64,000 bases of DNA from an uncultured Collinsella sp. (GCA_900544995.1 UQXC01000002.1:1-64000), one strand, 5' to 3'. Counted from the first letter of the stretch, positions 18,265 to 27,906 are shown. The notes: generated by a model from the letters alone, not told the origin. Program-made: numbers and translations.

Positions 18265-18974
18265 ACACAGATGCAATCTTTAATTTTGGCGAGTTTCTTC
18301 TCACCGATCCCCGATACGCGCATAAGGTCATCGACCGAGGCAAAGGCCCCGTTTTGCGTCCGTTCGTCGATAATTGACTGGGCCATAGAAGGCCCGATGC
18401 CCGAAAGCGTCTGCAGCTCCGCCGCACTTGCCGTATTGATGTTTACTAGGCCTGTAGCGCCACTCACGCCCGACGATGCGGAAGCCCCACCATCAACATC
18501 GGCTTCCGCAATGGACGCCTGCTGCTCCCCTACCGTTGGAACGTGGATTTTTTGTCCATCAGTGACCTTAGATGCCCGATTGAGCCCCGTAACGTCTGCC
18601 TCGGGCGCCAGCCCGCCGGCGGCATCAATCGCCTGAGCCACCCGCGCGCCGTCTTTGAGACGATATACACCTGGCGACACAACGGCGCCATCGACATCGA
18701 CATAGACCTCTGCCGCGGCAGAAGCCTTAGTCGAAGAACCTTCGGATGTCTTTCCGCTCGAGGCATCACCGGATCCCGGCTCCACCAACGAGCCCGTACC
18801 GTCAGTGCGCTCAAACGACACACCACCGGCACCGCCGCCAAGGTTCGCCATCGCCAAGCCGCTCGCCATCGCAATGACGACCAGTATCGCCATCACCACT
18901 GCCTTATGACCGAGCAGCTTGTCCGCCAAGCGGTCCATCCGTTTGACCCGTTCGTGTTGTTCGCGCTGCGCCAT
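18261..18974 (-). CDS. comEA: competence protein ComEA (DNA receptor)
   Basis: This 237-residue protein is anchored by one N-terminal membrane helix (VVMAILVVIAMASGLAMANL). A low-complexity linker leads to an SLBB domain (VYVDVDGAVVSPGVYRLKDGARVAQAI) and paired helix-hairpin-helix motifs (LVNINTASAAELQTLSGIG and LMRVSGIGEKKLAKI). This is the standard ComEA plan for binding incoming DNA. The ATG at 18974 was chosen because GGGAGG lies seven bases upstream. It is translationally coupled to comEC. Confidence 0.93.
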   Translation of the reverse strand: MAQREQHERVKRMDRLADKLLGHKAVVMAILVVIAMASGLAMANLGGGAGGVSFERTDGTGSLVEPGSGDASSGKTSEGSSTKASAAAEVYVDVDGAVVSPGVYRLKDGARVAQAIDAAGGLAPEADVTGLNRASKVTDGQKIHVPTVGEQQASIAEADVDGGASASSGVSGATGLVNINTASAAELQTLSGIGPSMAQSIIDERTQNGAFASVDDLMRVSGIGEKKLAKIKDCICV

Positions 18975-19144
18975 AGCAAAACCTCCCAACACCATCGTGT
19001 CAGGAAAGGAGTCCTGCAACAGCCACGCTCCAAAACCGGTTTTAGCGGTCAAACCAAAAACCGACCAAAACCTTGCACAAATCTGTCCATTTATTCAGGC
19101 ACACGTCAGCAAATGAACACTTAGCCGCAAAATGCCCAGATAGC

Positions 19145-19177
19145 AAAAGACCGACGATGCAGGCGCATCGTCGGTCT
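19145..19177 (-). terminator. rho-independent terminator of thiI operon
   Basis: On the minus strand a 13-bp perfect stem (AGACCGACGATGC and its complement) with a 4-nt loop is followed by TTTT. It lies just beyond the thiI stop. Confidence 0.85.
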
Positions 19178-19187
19178 ATGCACAAAA

Positions 19188-20432
19188 TTACTCGTGATCT
19201 TGGTAAATCTCACGCGGAGCAAGCTCCGAATGTTTGCGTTTTAAGGTCTTAGGGGCCTTATACGTATTGCTCTCGAAGTCGATATGCTCGGTCTGCTTGA
19301 GCAGGCGCTCGATCATCTCCTCGTGATCGAACAACTCCCAGGCCTCATGCACGGCATCGAGTTTGGCGTGCGTCTCGGGACGGCGCGGCATAAACAGCGT
19401 GCAGCAGTCGGGAGCGGCCTCAGTCGAGATATCAAACGTACCGATCTCCTCGGCGCGCGCGATGATCTCCTGCTTGTCCGAACCGATGAGAGGACGGAAC
19501 ACGGGGATCTTCACGGCCTCGTTGACGGCCATGATATTCTCAAGCGTTTGGGAGGCAACCTGCCCAAGCGATTCGCCCGTCACGATGGCCTTGGCGCCCT
19601 CGATGTGCGCAATGCGCTCGGCAACCGAATACATAATGCGGCGATACATGATCACGCGCAGGTTGCTGGGACAGGTGACCGAAATCTCACGCTGGCAGTC
19701 ACCAAACGGCACCACGTACAGGCGGCCGATCTGGACACCCGGCTCAAGCGCACGGATGATGTCCTGCACCAAATACTCGCTCGTATCGGGCGTCTGCGGA
19801 CGACCGGAGAAATGTACCGGCACGCACACCGCGCCGCGACGCGCGAGCATCCAGGTCGCCACCGGAGAATCGATACCCGACGACAGCAGCGTCACGACCT
19901 TGCCGGCAGAACCAACCGGCAGACCGCCCACGCCGCGCTCGGAGCGCGCGTACACATAAACGCTACCCTGGACCACCAGTACGTGCACCATCGCATCGGG
20001 GTCGTGCATTTGAACCTTTTTATCGGGGAAGGCCTCACACAGCACCTCGCCCACCTGACGATTGATGTCAATCGAGGTGAGCTCATAGTCGGTATTGGAG
20101 CGCTTGGCGTGCACCTTAAACGAATCGAAGGAACCAAACTCGCGCAGCGCCTTCACGGCGGCGGCACAGTACTCCTGAGGGTCGCGATTGGTGTGATACG
20201 CCAAAGACACGCGAGCAACGCCGGGAACGGTGCGAATGACACGCGCCGCCTCGTCGGCCTGATGCTCGTTAAAGGTCACGAGGATATAACCGGAAATTCG
20301 AGACACGGCATTCACGGAAAAGGCGGCCAAGGCCGCCTTGATGTTATCCATGAGGATATGCTCAAAATATGCGCGGTTCTTACCCTTCAGTCCAACCTCG
20401 TGATAGTGGACCAGGCAGACGCGAGCCGCCAT
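19188..20432 (-). CDS. thiI: tRNA 4-thiouridine sulfurtransferase ThiI
   Basis: This 414-residue enzyme thiolates U8 of tRNA and can donate sulfur for thiamine thiazole. It has an N-terminal ferredoxin-like/THUMP region (VCLVHYHEVGLKGKNR) and a PP-loop ATP site (VTLLSSGIDSPVATWML). The conserved DCCTLF segment is present near residue 350. There is no C-terminal rhodanese domain, as in Gram-positive ThiI, so another sulfur carrier must pair with it. The ATG at 20432 abuts the rpoZ stop. Confidence 0.93.
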   Translation of the reverse strand: MAARVCLVHYHEVGLKGKNRAYFEHILMDNIKAALAAFSVNAVSRISGYILVTFNEHQADEAARVIRTVPGVARVSLAYHTNRDPQEYCAAAVKALREFGSFDSFKVHAKRSNTDYELTSIDINRQVGEVLCEAFPDKKVQMHDPDAMVHVLVVQGSVYVYARSERGVGGLPVGSAGKVVTLLSSGIDSPVATWMLARRGAVCVPVHFSGRPQTPDTSEYLVQDIIRALEPGVQIGRLYVVPFGDCQREISVTCPSNLRVIMYRRIMYSVAERIAHIEGAKAIVTGESLGQVASQTLENIMAVNEAVKIPVFRPLIGSDKQEIIARAEEIGTFDISTEAAPDCCTLFMPRRPETHAKLDAVHEAWELFDHEEMIERLLKQTEHIDFESNTYKAPKTLKRKHSELAPREIYQDHE

Positions 20433-20714
20433 TTAGGCTTCAGCAACCTTGTGGCCGAGCGCCTTCTCGTAACGGGCCTCGTCGTAAGAGATGTCGCCAT
20501 CGACAATCTCGTCCATAGCCATCGAGATGGTATCGGCACCGGAAAGCCCGATGGTGATGTCATCGACATCCTGGACGGCAAGCACGCGATTGTGCTGGCC
20601 ACGCAGCATGCTATTGATGTCGCAGGCGCGCTTGGAGGCAAGCGAAGCGAGCAGGAAGCGGTTGTGATCGGTCTTCTCCAGAAGATCGTCAATGCAAGGC
20701 TTTACAACGGACAC
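20433..20714 (-). CDS. rpoZ: RNA polymerase omega subunit
   Basis: This 93-residue omega subunit assists assembly of the beta-prime subunit. The sequence PCIDDLLEKTDHNRFLLASLASKRACDIN corresponds to the conserved N-terminal helix region, and the Glu-rich C-terminus (ISYDEARYEKAL) fits. The start is GTG at 20714. It lies 5 nt downstream of gmk, and the gmk-rpoZ pair is widely conserved. Confidence 0.92.
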   Translation of the reverse strand: MSVVKPCIDDLLEKTDHNRFLLASLASKRACDINSMLRGQHNRVLAVQDVDDITIGLSGADTISMAMDEIVDGDISYDEARYEKALGHKVAEA

Positions 20715-20719
20715 GGACC

Positions 20720-21289
20720 TCAGATCCTTTCATGCATATCGAGAACGCGAACGAGCTCATCGGTCGCGCGGTCGAGATCGTCATTAACCACGACGTCGTC
20801 GTAGCGGTCGGCAAGGGCAAGCTCATCGGCGGCGTTTGCCATACGCAGCTCAATCGTCTCGGGCGTCTCGGTACCGCGACCGACTAGACGCTCGCGGAGC
20901 ACCTCAAGCGAAGGCGGCTTGATAAAGATCAGCACGGCCTCGGGGAAACGCTCCTTCACCTGCAGGGCGCCCTGGACATCGATCTCCAAAATCAGAGATG
21001 CGCCAGAGGCGAGCTTGGATGTGACCTCGCTCACCAACGTGCCGTAGCAGTTACCGTGAACCTCGGCCCACTCAACAAACTCACCGTTTGCCACGCGGCG
21101 GTCGAACTCCTCGCGCGTCAGAAAAAAGTAGTTGACGCCGTCGACCTCACCTTTGCGTGGTGCTCGCGTGGTAGCCGAAACCGTCAGGCCCAGGTTCGAG
21201 CGGCGCTCGCGCACACGAGTGACGAGCGTACCCTTGCCTGCGCCTGACGGTCCAGAAATCACAAAGAGCTTGGAATCATGAGCGCTCAC
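20720..21289 (-). CDS. gmk: guanylate kinase
   Basis: This 189-residue enzyme phosphorylates GMP to GDP. The P-loop is GPSGAGKGTLV near the N-terminus, and TTRAPRKGEVDGVNYFF forms the GMP-binding region. The start is GTG at 21289, immediately after the mIHF stop codon. The mIHF-gmk-rpoZ order is the typical actinobacterial arrangement. Confidence 0.96.
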   Translation of the reverse strand: MSAHDSKLFVISGPSGAGKGTLVTRVRERRSNLGLTVSATTRAPRKGEVDGVNYFFLTREEFDRRVANGEFVEWAEVHGNCYGTLVSEVTSKLASGASLILEIDVQGALQVKERFPEAVLIFIKPPSLEVLRERLVGRGTETPETIELRMANAADELALADRYDDVVVNDDLDRATDELVRVLDMHERI

Positions 21290-21598
21290 TTATTTGGTCA
21301 GCTGCTCGAGGAGCTGCTCGCGCTGACGGACGCCGAGGCCCTGGACGCGACGGGTAGCGGAGATACCGAGCTCCTCCATGATCTTGGCGGCCTTGGCCTT
21401 GCCATAACCAGGGAGAGACTCGATGAGGGTGGAAACCTTCATGCGGGAAGCGATGGGGTCATCGGAGTTGAGCACGGACTCGAGGGACTTCTCGCCCTTC
21501 TTGATCTGCTCGCGAAGCTCAGCGCGGGCGTGACGTGCGGCAGCAGCCTTCTCAAGAGCCTGCTTGCGCTGCTCATCGGTAAGCTGAGGGAGTGCCAT
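21290..21598 (-). CDS. mihF: actinobacterial integration host factor (mIHF)
   Basis: This 102-residue nucleoid protein of the mycobacterial IHF type is unrelated in fold to HU/IHF of enterobacteria. It carries the helix-two-turn-helix region LIESLPGYGKAKAAKIMEELGISATRRVQGLGVRQREQLLEQL. The ATG at 21598 has GGAGG five bases upstream. A TTG four codons earlier sits on the ribosome-binding site and was rejected. The gene ties the window to Actinobacteria. Confidence 0.93.
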   Translation of the reverse strand: MALPQLTDEQRKQALEKAAAARHARAELREQIKKGEKSLESVLNSDDPIASRMKVSTLIESLPGYGKAKAAKIMEELGISATRRVQGLGVRQREQLLEQLTK

Positions 21599-21642
21599 TC
21601 GTACCTCCAAATAGTTGGGTTATATCTGATTCAATAATTGGC

Positions 21643-21651
21643 ATTTTAGCA
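21643..21651 (-). promoter_or_regulatory. extended -10 promoter of mihF-gmk-rpoZ-thiI
   Basis: Minus-strand TGCTAAAAT lies about 45 nt upstream of the mihF start. It resembles the other TGC-extended -10 elements in the window. Confidence 0.55.
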
Positions 21652-21734
21652 CGTAAAACGTACAAAATGCCCAATCGCGGCTCCATAGGTTAGACGATAC
21701 CCGCAAAAAGTGCAATATACTGCGCCCAAAGTTA

Positions 21735-21792
21735 AGCCCCTGACCTGCGATTCCACACAAAGGATGGGAAAGTTTACGCAGGCACAGGGGCT
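21735..21792. repeat. interrupted inverted repeat between pyrF and mihF
   Basis: AGCCCCTG (21735-21742) pairs with CAGGGGCT (21785-21792), and CCTGCG (21744-21749) pairs with CGCAGG (21777-21782), around a 27-nt loop. It lies downstream of pyrF, so it may end that transcript, but no strong T-run follows on the minus strand. Confidence 0.5.
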
Positions 21793-21837
21793 ATTTTGTG
21801 CTAATGAGACCCAAAAGTGGTGACTTAGGGGAATCTT

Positions 21838-22554
21838 TTACGCGACGTTTTCGACCAGCTCGGCGACGATGGCGTCAAAGGCGGCAACCGGATCGTCGGC
21901 ACCAGTGATGGGACGGCCCACCACAATGTGGCTTGCGCCTCGCTCGATAGCCTGGGAAGGCGTCGCCACGCGAGACTGGTCGCCTAAGGCGGCACCCACC
22001 GGACGCACACCCGGAGTCACGATCAGGGCATCGGGACCCAGCAGCTCACGCATGTCGTGAGCCTCCATCGGCGAGCACACAATGCCATCGATGCCGTTGG
22101 CCTGAGCGAGCTTTGCCAGGCGGGCGGCCTCCTCGGCCACGGGCGACTCGACGCCGATCTCGCTCAAGGCATCCTGATTCATGCTCGTGAGCACGGTGAT
22201 GGCGACGAGCTTGGCGCGGTCCTCGCGCACCTCCTCGGCACCCTCGCGGCAGGCAGTGAGCATGGCGCCCGAACCCAAGCCGTGGACCGAAAGCAGGTCG
22301 GCACCGGCAAGCGAGGCCGAGCGGGCGGCACCGCGAACCTGATGCGGAATGTCATGGAACTTGAGGTCGAGGAAGACCTTAAAGCCCAAGTCCTTGAACG
22401 TCTTGACGATCTGGGGACCCTCGGCGTAATAGAGCGTCATGCCAACCTTGAGCCAGGCGGCATGACCCGAAAGCTCGTGGGCAAGCTCGAGCGCACGCTC
22501 ACGGTCGCAGTCGAGAGCGACGATTACGCGGTCGCGGGCATCGGTCTCTAGCAT
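21838..22554 (-). CDS. pyrF: orotidine 5'-phosphate decarboxylase
   Basis: This 238-residue TIM-barrel enzyme makes UMP, the last step of de novo pyrimidine synthesis. The catalytic FLDLKFHDIPHQV motif is present, as are the phosphate-binding VTPGVRP and GASHIVVGRPI segments. The ATG at 22554 overlaps the pyrD end by 7 bp, so the two are cotranslated. It is the last gene of the pyr cluster. Confidence 0.96.
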   Translation of the reverse strand: MLETDARDRVIVALDCDRERALELAHELSGHAAWLKVGMTLYYAEGPQIVKTFKDLGFKVFLDLKFHDIPHQVRGAARSASLAGADLLSVHGLGSGAMLTACREGAEEVREDRAKLVAITVLTSMNQDALSEIGVESPVAEEAARLAKLAQANGIDGIVCSPMEAHDMRELLGPDALIVTPGVRPVGAALGDQSRVATPSQAIERGASHIVVGRPITGADDPVAAFDAIVAELVENVA

Positions 22555-23471
22555 TCGAAAGCACCTACCAGTTCGTTAATGTCCTTCACGCCTTGGGACT
22601 CGGCCCAGGCCTCGAGCTCATGCGCGATCTTGAGCGAAGCGCACGGATCGACGAAGTTGGCCATACCGACCGACACGCAGGTGGCGCCGGCCAGGATAAA
22701 CTCGGCCGCATCCTCGCCGGTCATGACACCGCCGACACCGTTGATGGGGATATCGACAGCCTGGGCAACCTCCCAGACCATGCGCACGGCGATGTGGTGG
22801 CACAGCGGGCCCGAAAGGCCGCCCTTGGGCTTTGCCACGCGGGACTTGCGGGTATGGACGTCGATGGCCATGCCCTGGATGGAGTTGATGACCGAAAGGC
22901 CGTCGGCGCCTGCAGCCTCGAGGGCTTTGGCGATCTCGGCGACGTTGACCGGCGCCATCTTCACGAACAGCGGCTTATCGGTCACCTTGCGGCAGGCAGC
23001 CATAACGGAAGAGGCGCCCTCGGGCGTGGAGCCCATGGCGGCACCGCCGGCGGCGATATTAGGGCAGCTCACGTTGATCTCGTAGCCGGCAGCCCAGGGG
23101 CACAGCTCGACATACATCTCGAGTGCGCGGACAAACTCGTCAACGGAGTGGCCGGCAACCTGACAGATGACCTGGCAGCCGTCCTTGGACAGCTGTTCGA
23201 GCCACGGACCGGACTCGCGAGCAAAGGCGGCCACGCCGGGGTTCTGAAGGCCCACGGAGTTGATCATACCGCCGGGAATCTCGGCCATGCGGGGCGCGGG
23301 GTTGCCGGGCCAGGGCTCGGCAGCGCAGCCCTTGGTGGTGATGGCGCCCAGCTGGGAAACATCAAAAAAGTTCTGGAACTGCCAGCCGTAGCCAAAGGTA
23401 CCGGCTGCGGTGTTGATGGGGTTCTGCATCTTGACGCCGCCGAAATCGACGGCCATGTTCACGGTACCCAC
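22548..23471 (-). CDS. pyrD: dihydroorotate dehydrogenase B, catalytic subunit
   Basis: This class 1B flavoenzyme (about 307 residues) oxidises dihydroorotate and passes electrons to PyrK and NAD. NPINTAAGTFGYG opens the barrel, and INVSCPNIAAGG holds the catalytic cysteine. The start is taken as GTG at 23471, which shares a base with the pyrK stop (TAGTG). An ATG at 23456 is the alternative. The adjacent pyrK confirms the heterotetrameric 1B type. Confidence 0.94.
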   Translation of the reverse strand: MGTVNMAVDFGGVKMQNPINTAAGTFGYGWQFQNFFDVSQLGAITTKGCAAEPWPGNPAPRMAEIPGGMINSVGLQNPGVAAFARESGPWLEQLSKDGCQVICQVAGHSVDEFVRALEMYVELCPWAAGYEINVSCPNIAAGGAAMGSTPEGASSVMAACRKVTDKPLFVKMAPVNVAEIAKALEAAGADGLSVINSIQGMAIDVHTRKSRVAKPKGGLSGPLCHHIAVRMVWEVAQAVDIPINGVGGVMTGEDAAEFILAGATCVSVGMANFVDPCASLKIAHELEAWAESQGVKDINELVGAFEC

Positions 23472-24262
23472 TAGAAGACCACCACCTTGGAAGCATCGAA
23501 CACGGGGCCGCACATGCAAGCACCCTTCATACCGTCGACCGTCTCGACATTGCAGGTGTTGCAGGCGCCAAAGCCACAACTCATCATGCGCTCAAGCGAC
23601 ACCTCGCAGTACGCACCGGCCTCGGCGGCAGCGGCGGCGACTTTCTTCATCATGACAGCGGGGCCGCAGCTGGCCACATAGTCGTAGCCACCCTCGCCGA
23701 GCAGCTCGGCTGCCGGGTCGGTGCAAAAACCGTGCGTGCCCAGCGTGCCATCATCGGTGCACACGTTAACCGTGGCGCCCAGCGCGCGGAACTCATCGAC
23801 ACCCACGGCCTTGGAAGCGGTGCCAAAGCCCAGGCACACATCGACATTCACGCCCCGCTCGGCAAGCATGCCGGCAAGACACAGCACGGGCGGAACGCCG
23901 ATGCCGCCCGCCACGAGCAGCGCCTTCTTGGTGCCCTCGGGTACCATCCAACCACGGCCACCAGGGCCCAGCAGGTTAGAGGTGGAGCCAGGGCCCATCT
24001 GGGACAAACGACGGGTATCGTCGCCCACGACGGCGTACCACAGCTCGACGGTACCGGCCTCGGCGTCAGCGCGATAGAAGCTCAAGGGCACGCGAAGCAG
24101 CGAGGACGCATCGCCGGGCACGGCGATGTTCACAAACTGACCGGGCTTGAGCGCACTTGCAAGCTTGGGGGCCGAGATGACGAGCGAGAAGATGCCGTCG
24201 GCGATCTCCTGGTTCGAAACGACCTCGAAGTCGTGCATGCGTGCAGTGGAAGGTGTGGGCAT
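23471..24262 (-). CDS. pyrK: dihydroorotate dehydrogenase electron transfer subunit
   Basis: This 263-residue FAD and [2Fe-2S] protein shuttles electrons from PyrD to NAD. It has an N-terminal ferredoxin-reductase-like FAD domain (RVPLSFYRAD), an NAD-binding LLVAGGIGVPPVLCLAG, and the cluster-binding cysteines in SCGFGACNTCNVE...CMCGP at the C-terminus. The ATG at 24262 has GGAG five bases upstream. A terminator-like hairpin precedes it, after pyrC. Confidence 0.94.
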   Translation of the reverse strand: MPTPSTARMHDFEVVSNQEIADGIFSLVISAPKLASALKPGQFVNIAVPGDASSLLRVPLSFYRADAEAGTVELWYAVVGDDTRRLSQMGPGSTSNLLGPGGRGWMVPEGTKKALLVAGGIGVPPVLCLAGMLAERGVNVDVCLGFGTASKAVGVDEFRALGATVNVCTDDGTLGTHGFCTDPAAELLGEGGYDYVASCGPAVMMKKVAAAAAEAGAYCEVSLERMMSCGFGACNTCNVETVDGMKGACMCGPVFDASKVVVF

Positions 24263-24304
24263 AGACGCTCCAATCCCCCATGCGGTTGCATGGACCAAAC
24301 GAAC

Positions 24305-24334
24305 AGAAAGCGCGGCACCGCAAGGGCGCCGCGC
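24305..24334 (-). terminator. hairpin between pyrC and pyrK
   Basis: On the minus strand GCGCGGC pairs with GCCGCGC and is followed by TTTCT. It lies just past the pyrC stop and could partly terminate transcription before pyrKDF. Confidence 0.5.
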
Positions 24335-24354
24335 ACAAAAGCGATAAGGCTATG

Positions 24355-25644
24355 CTAGCAGATGCAGCCGTCGGCGAGCGTCTGCTTACCGCCGACAAAC
24401 ACATCGGTGGCACGACCGGTAAGCGTGCGGCCGGCAAAACCGGAGTTCTCGGCGCGCGACTCGTAACCGTCCTCGCCGACCGTCCAGGTGGCAGAGGGGT
24501 CGAACACGGTCAGGTCGGCAACGGAGCCCACCTTGACCTGAACCTGGTCGAGGCCCAGGATCTCACGCGGCTTGATGGCCATGAGCTCGACCATACGGCC
24601 CATGCTCATCTTGCCCGTGTTGACCAGCTCGGTGAGCACGAGCGACAGCGAGGTCTCGAGACCGATCATGCCAAAGGGCGCAAGCTCGAACTCGCGGGCC
24701 TTCTCCCACGGGGTGTGGGGAGCATGATCGGTGACGATAACGTCGACGGTGCCGTCGATGACGCCCTGACGGATGGCCTCGGCATCCTCCTCGGTACGCA
24801 GCGGCGGATTGACCTTGAGCGAGGTGTTGTAGGTCTCGTCCAGGTCGTTCTCGGTCAGGAACATGTGATGCGGGGTGGCCTCACAGGTAACCTGAACGCC
24901 AGCGGCCTTACCGGCACGCACGATCTCCAGGCCATGGGCGGTGGAGATGTGCTGAATGTGCAGCTTGGCACCAGTCAGCTTGGCGATCTCGATGTCGCGG
25001 GCGATCTGGAGCTCCTCGCCGGCAGCCGGCCAACCCTCGAGAGCCAGACGGGTCGAGACCTTGCCCTCGTTGATCTGGCCGTGGCCGACCAGATCCTCGT
25101 CCTGGCAGTGGCTCATAAAGACCTTGCCGAACATCTTGCCGTAGTCCATGCAGCGACGGAGCATGCCCGCACCCTGCACGCCGCGACCGTCGTCGGTGAA
25201 GGCGACGGCGCCGTGGGCGACCATATCGCCCATCTCGGACATGGCCTCGCCCTTAAGACCGCGGGTCATGGCACCCGACGGATAGACGCGGCAGTGACCG
25301 ACCTCGGCAGCACGGGACTTGACGAACTCCACGACGGTGCCGTTATCGGTGACGGGATCGGTATTGGGCATGGAGCACACGCCGGTAAAGCCGCCCTTGG
25401 CAGCTGCGCGGGTGCCGCTCTCGATGTCCTCTTTGACCTCGTAGCCGGGCTCGCGAAGGTGAACGTGCATATCCACCAGGCCGGGGACGAGGTACTTGCC
25501 GGAAAGGTCGCGGACCTCGGCTCCCTCGGCAGCGAGATTCTCACCGACCTCGGCGATCTTGTCGCCGTCAATCAGGACGTCAACGACACCGTCAAGCTCG
25601 ACGGACGGGTCGACGACGTGGGCATTCTTAAGAAGCAAGGCCAT
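24355..25644 (-). CDS. pyrC: dihydroorotase
   Basis: This 429-residue class I dihydroorotase cyclises carbamoyl-aspartate. The metal-binding DMHVHLREPGYE motif is at about 57-68, with HISTAHG, CEATPHH and TDHAPHT supplying further ligands. The ATG at 25644 (MALLLKNAHVVDPS) was chosen because it starts at the conserved N-terminus. It overlaps the pyrB end by 17 bp. Class I enzymes are often found with pyrB in one operon, as here. Confidence 0.96.
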   Translation of the reverse strand: MALLLKNAHVVDPSVELDGVVDVLIDGDKIAEVGENLAAEGAEVRDLSGKYLVPGLVDMHVHLREPGYEVKEDIESGTRAAAKGGFTGVCSMPNTDPVTDNGTVVEFVKSRAAEVGHCRVYPSGAMTRGLKGEAMSEMGDMVAHGAVAFTDDGRGVQGAGMLRRCMDYGKMFGKVFMSHCQDEDLVGHGQINEGKVSTRLALEGWPAAGEELQIARDIEIAKLTGAKLHIQHISTAHGLEIVRAGKAAGVQVTCEATPHHMFLTENDLDETYNTSLKVNPPLRTEEDAEAIRQGVIDGTVDVIVTDHAPHTPWEKAREFELAPFGMIGLETSLSLVLTELVNTGKMSMGRMVELMAIKPREILGLDQVQVKVGSVADLTVFDPSATWTVGEDGYESRAENSGFAGRTLTGRATDVFVGGKQTLADGCIC

Positions 25645-26572
25645 TATCGGCACCTCCAAGCAGCAGATACAGGATAGCCATACGCACGCAGATACCGGCG
25701 TAGACCTGCTCCAGGATGACGGAGCGTTGCGGGTGGTCGGCCATATAGGAGTCGAACTCGACACCGCGGTTGATGGGGCCCGGGTGGCAGATGATCGCGT
25801 CGGGCTTCATGAGCTTCTCGCGGTCCTTGGTCAGGCCGAAGAGCTTGTGGTACTCGCGAATGGTCGGGAACGGGGCACCCTCGAGGCGCTCCTGCTGCAC
25901 GCGTAGCATGTAGACGACGTCCAGCTCGGGCAGGACGGAATCGAGATCGCTCGTCACGTGGTCGCAGCCCAGGACCTCGGGTGCCGGAGGCAGCAGCGTG
26001 CCGGGGGCGACGGCGTAGGTCTCGCAGCCCATGATCTTAAGGGCGGGGATCAGCGAGCCGCAGACACGGGAGTGGGAGATGTCGCCGACGACAGCGACCT
26101 TCAGACCGTGGAAGTCACCCTTGTGCTGCCAAATGGTGTACAGGTCCAGCAGGGCCTGCGTGGGGTGGTTGTGCTTGCCGTCGCCGGCGCAGATAACGCT
26201 CGCGGGCGAATTCTGCGTGACGATATAGGGCGCGCCGGCGTGCTTGTCGCGCACGACGATACAGTCGATCTTGTAGGCGTTGAGGGTCTCGACGGTGTCG
26301 ACGAGGCTCTCGCCCTTGACCGTAGAAGTCGAGGAACCGCCAAAGTTGAGGCTGTCGGCCGAAAGGCGCTTCTCGGCGAGCTCGAAGGAGCTGCGGGTGC
26401 GCGTCGAGGGCTCGTTGAACATGTTGACGATGGTCTTACCCTTGAGCGTGGGGACCTTCTTGATCGCACGCTCGTTGACCTCGGAGAACGCCTTGGCGGT
26501 CTCGAGGATGAGCTTGATGTCCTCTTCGGAGTACTCGGTAATGTCGATCAGGTGCTTATGGTTGAACGCCAC
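25628..26572 (-). CDS. pyrB: aspartate carbamoyltransferase catalytic subunit
   Basis: This roughly 314-residue enzyme condenses carbamoyl phosphate with aspartate. STRTRSSFELA binds carbamoyl phosphate, and HPTQALLDLYTI is a further family signature. The start is taken as GTG at 26572, eleven bases after GGGAGG. A GTG at 26584 lies directly on that ribosome-binding site and overlaps pyrR, so it was not preferred. No pyrI regulatory subunit is present. Control by PyrR is likely. Confidence 0.95.
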   Translation of the reverse strand: MAFNHKHLIDITEYSEEDIKLILETAKAFSEVNERAIKKVPTLKGKTIVNMFNEPSTRTRSSFELAEKRLSADSLNFGGSSTSTVKGESLVDTVETLNAYKIDCIVVRDKHAGAPYIVTQNSPASVICAGDGKHNHPTQALLDLYTIWQHKGDFHGLKVAVVGDISHSRVCGSLIPALKIMGCETYAVAPGTLLPPAPEVLGCDHVTSDLDSVLPELDVVYMLRVQQERLEGAPFPTIREYHKLFGLTKDREKLMKPDAIICHPGPINRGVEFDSYMADHPQRSVILEQVYAGICVRMAILYLLLGGADNGLAS

Positions 26573-26576
26573 GGTA

Positions 26577-27310
<734 letters not shown>

Positions 27311-27316
27311 AGGGAT

Positions 27317-27322
27317 AGTGTA
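27317..27322 (-). promoter_or_regulatory. possible -10 of the pyr operon
   Basis: Minus-strand TACACT fits TAnnnT and is placed to start transcription just before the leader. The -35 (TCGCAA, 17 nt upstream) is weak. From here to about 27550 no gene or clear motif was seen. Confidence 0.35.
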
Positions 27323-27550
27323 GCCAACCTCGAGCTTAATTGCGAGCATAAATACAGAGCAATCCGTAAACGGAGCCCAATGCTCCATAAACCTATATAT
27401 ATTTGTGGGACGAGCTTGAAAACGCACGCACGAGCTGGCATAATCCCCTCTGCTGCACGCAAATCGGATCTACGTCCAGGGCCGTGGCGTGGGCACTATC
27501 GCCAAAAGAGGAATATCTCTGTGTAGATTGCGCACAGGGAGCGACTTCTG

Positions 27551-27559
27551 TGCTATAGT
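27551..27559 (+). promoter_or_regulatory. extended -10 promoter of rpmB
   Basis: TGCTATAGT lies about 55 nt upstream of the rpmB start. The -35 region is poor, which is typical of extended -10 promoters. Confidence 0.6.
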
Positions 27560-27613
27560 TCAGGCTTGTTTGTTAACGCGACATGTTCGTTTGTCGCCCA
27601 AGGAGGGTCAGTT

Positions 27614-27802
27614 ATGTCCAAAGTTTGCGAAGTTTGCGGTAAGCACCCCGTTGCCGGTCGCTCCATCAGCCACTCTCACCGCGTCACCAACCGTAAGTTC
27701 CGCCCCAACATCCAGCGCGTTTACGTCGTCGTCGATGGTCACCGTCGCAAGATGAACGTTTGCTCCACCTGCCTCAAGTCCGGCAAGGTTGCGCGCTCCT
27801 AA
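27614..27802 (+). CDS. rpmB: 50S ribosomal protein L28
   Basis: This 62-residue L28 starts MSKVCEVCGKHPVAGRSISHSH and has KFRPNIQRVYVVVDG and a CSTCLKSGKV C-terminus. Paired CxxC motifs mark the zinc-binding form. The ATG at 27614 has AGGAGGG six bases upstream. It is a plus-strand single-gene unit, divergent from the pyr operon and ended by a strong terminator. Confidence 0.97.
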   Translation: MSKVCEVCGKHPVAGRSISHSHRVTNRKFRPNIQRVYVVVDGHRRKMNVCSTCLKSGKVARS

Positions 27803-27870
27803 ATAAGGTCTTACCAACAAGTACCTCGGACTCTCCGGGTCAAAGACCTCGCGTTCATATAGAACTTACC

Positions 27871-27904
27871 AAAGGCGCCCTCCCCTACGGAGGGCGCTTT
27901 TTTG
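27871..27904 (+). terminator. rho-independent terminator of rpmB
   Basis: A perfect 9-bp stem GCGCCCTCC / GGAGGGCGC with a 5-nt loop is followed by TTTTTT. Confidence 0.9.
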
Positions 27905-27906
27905 CA

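Noticed and set aside
27345..27540. small plus-strand open frames between pyrR and rpmB
   Set aside because: None has a ribosome-binding site or recognisable product, and the stretch looks like ordinary intergenic DNA.
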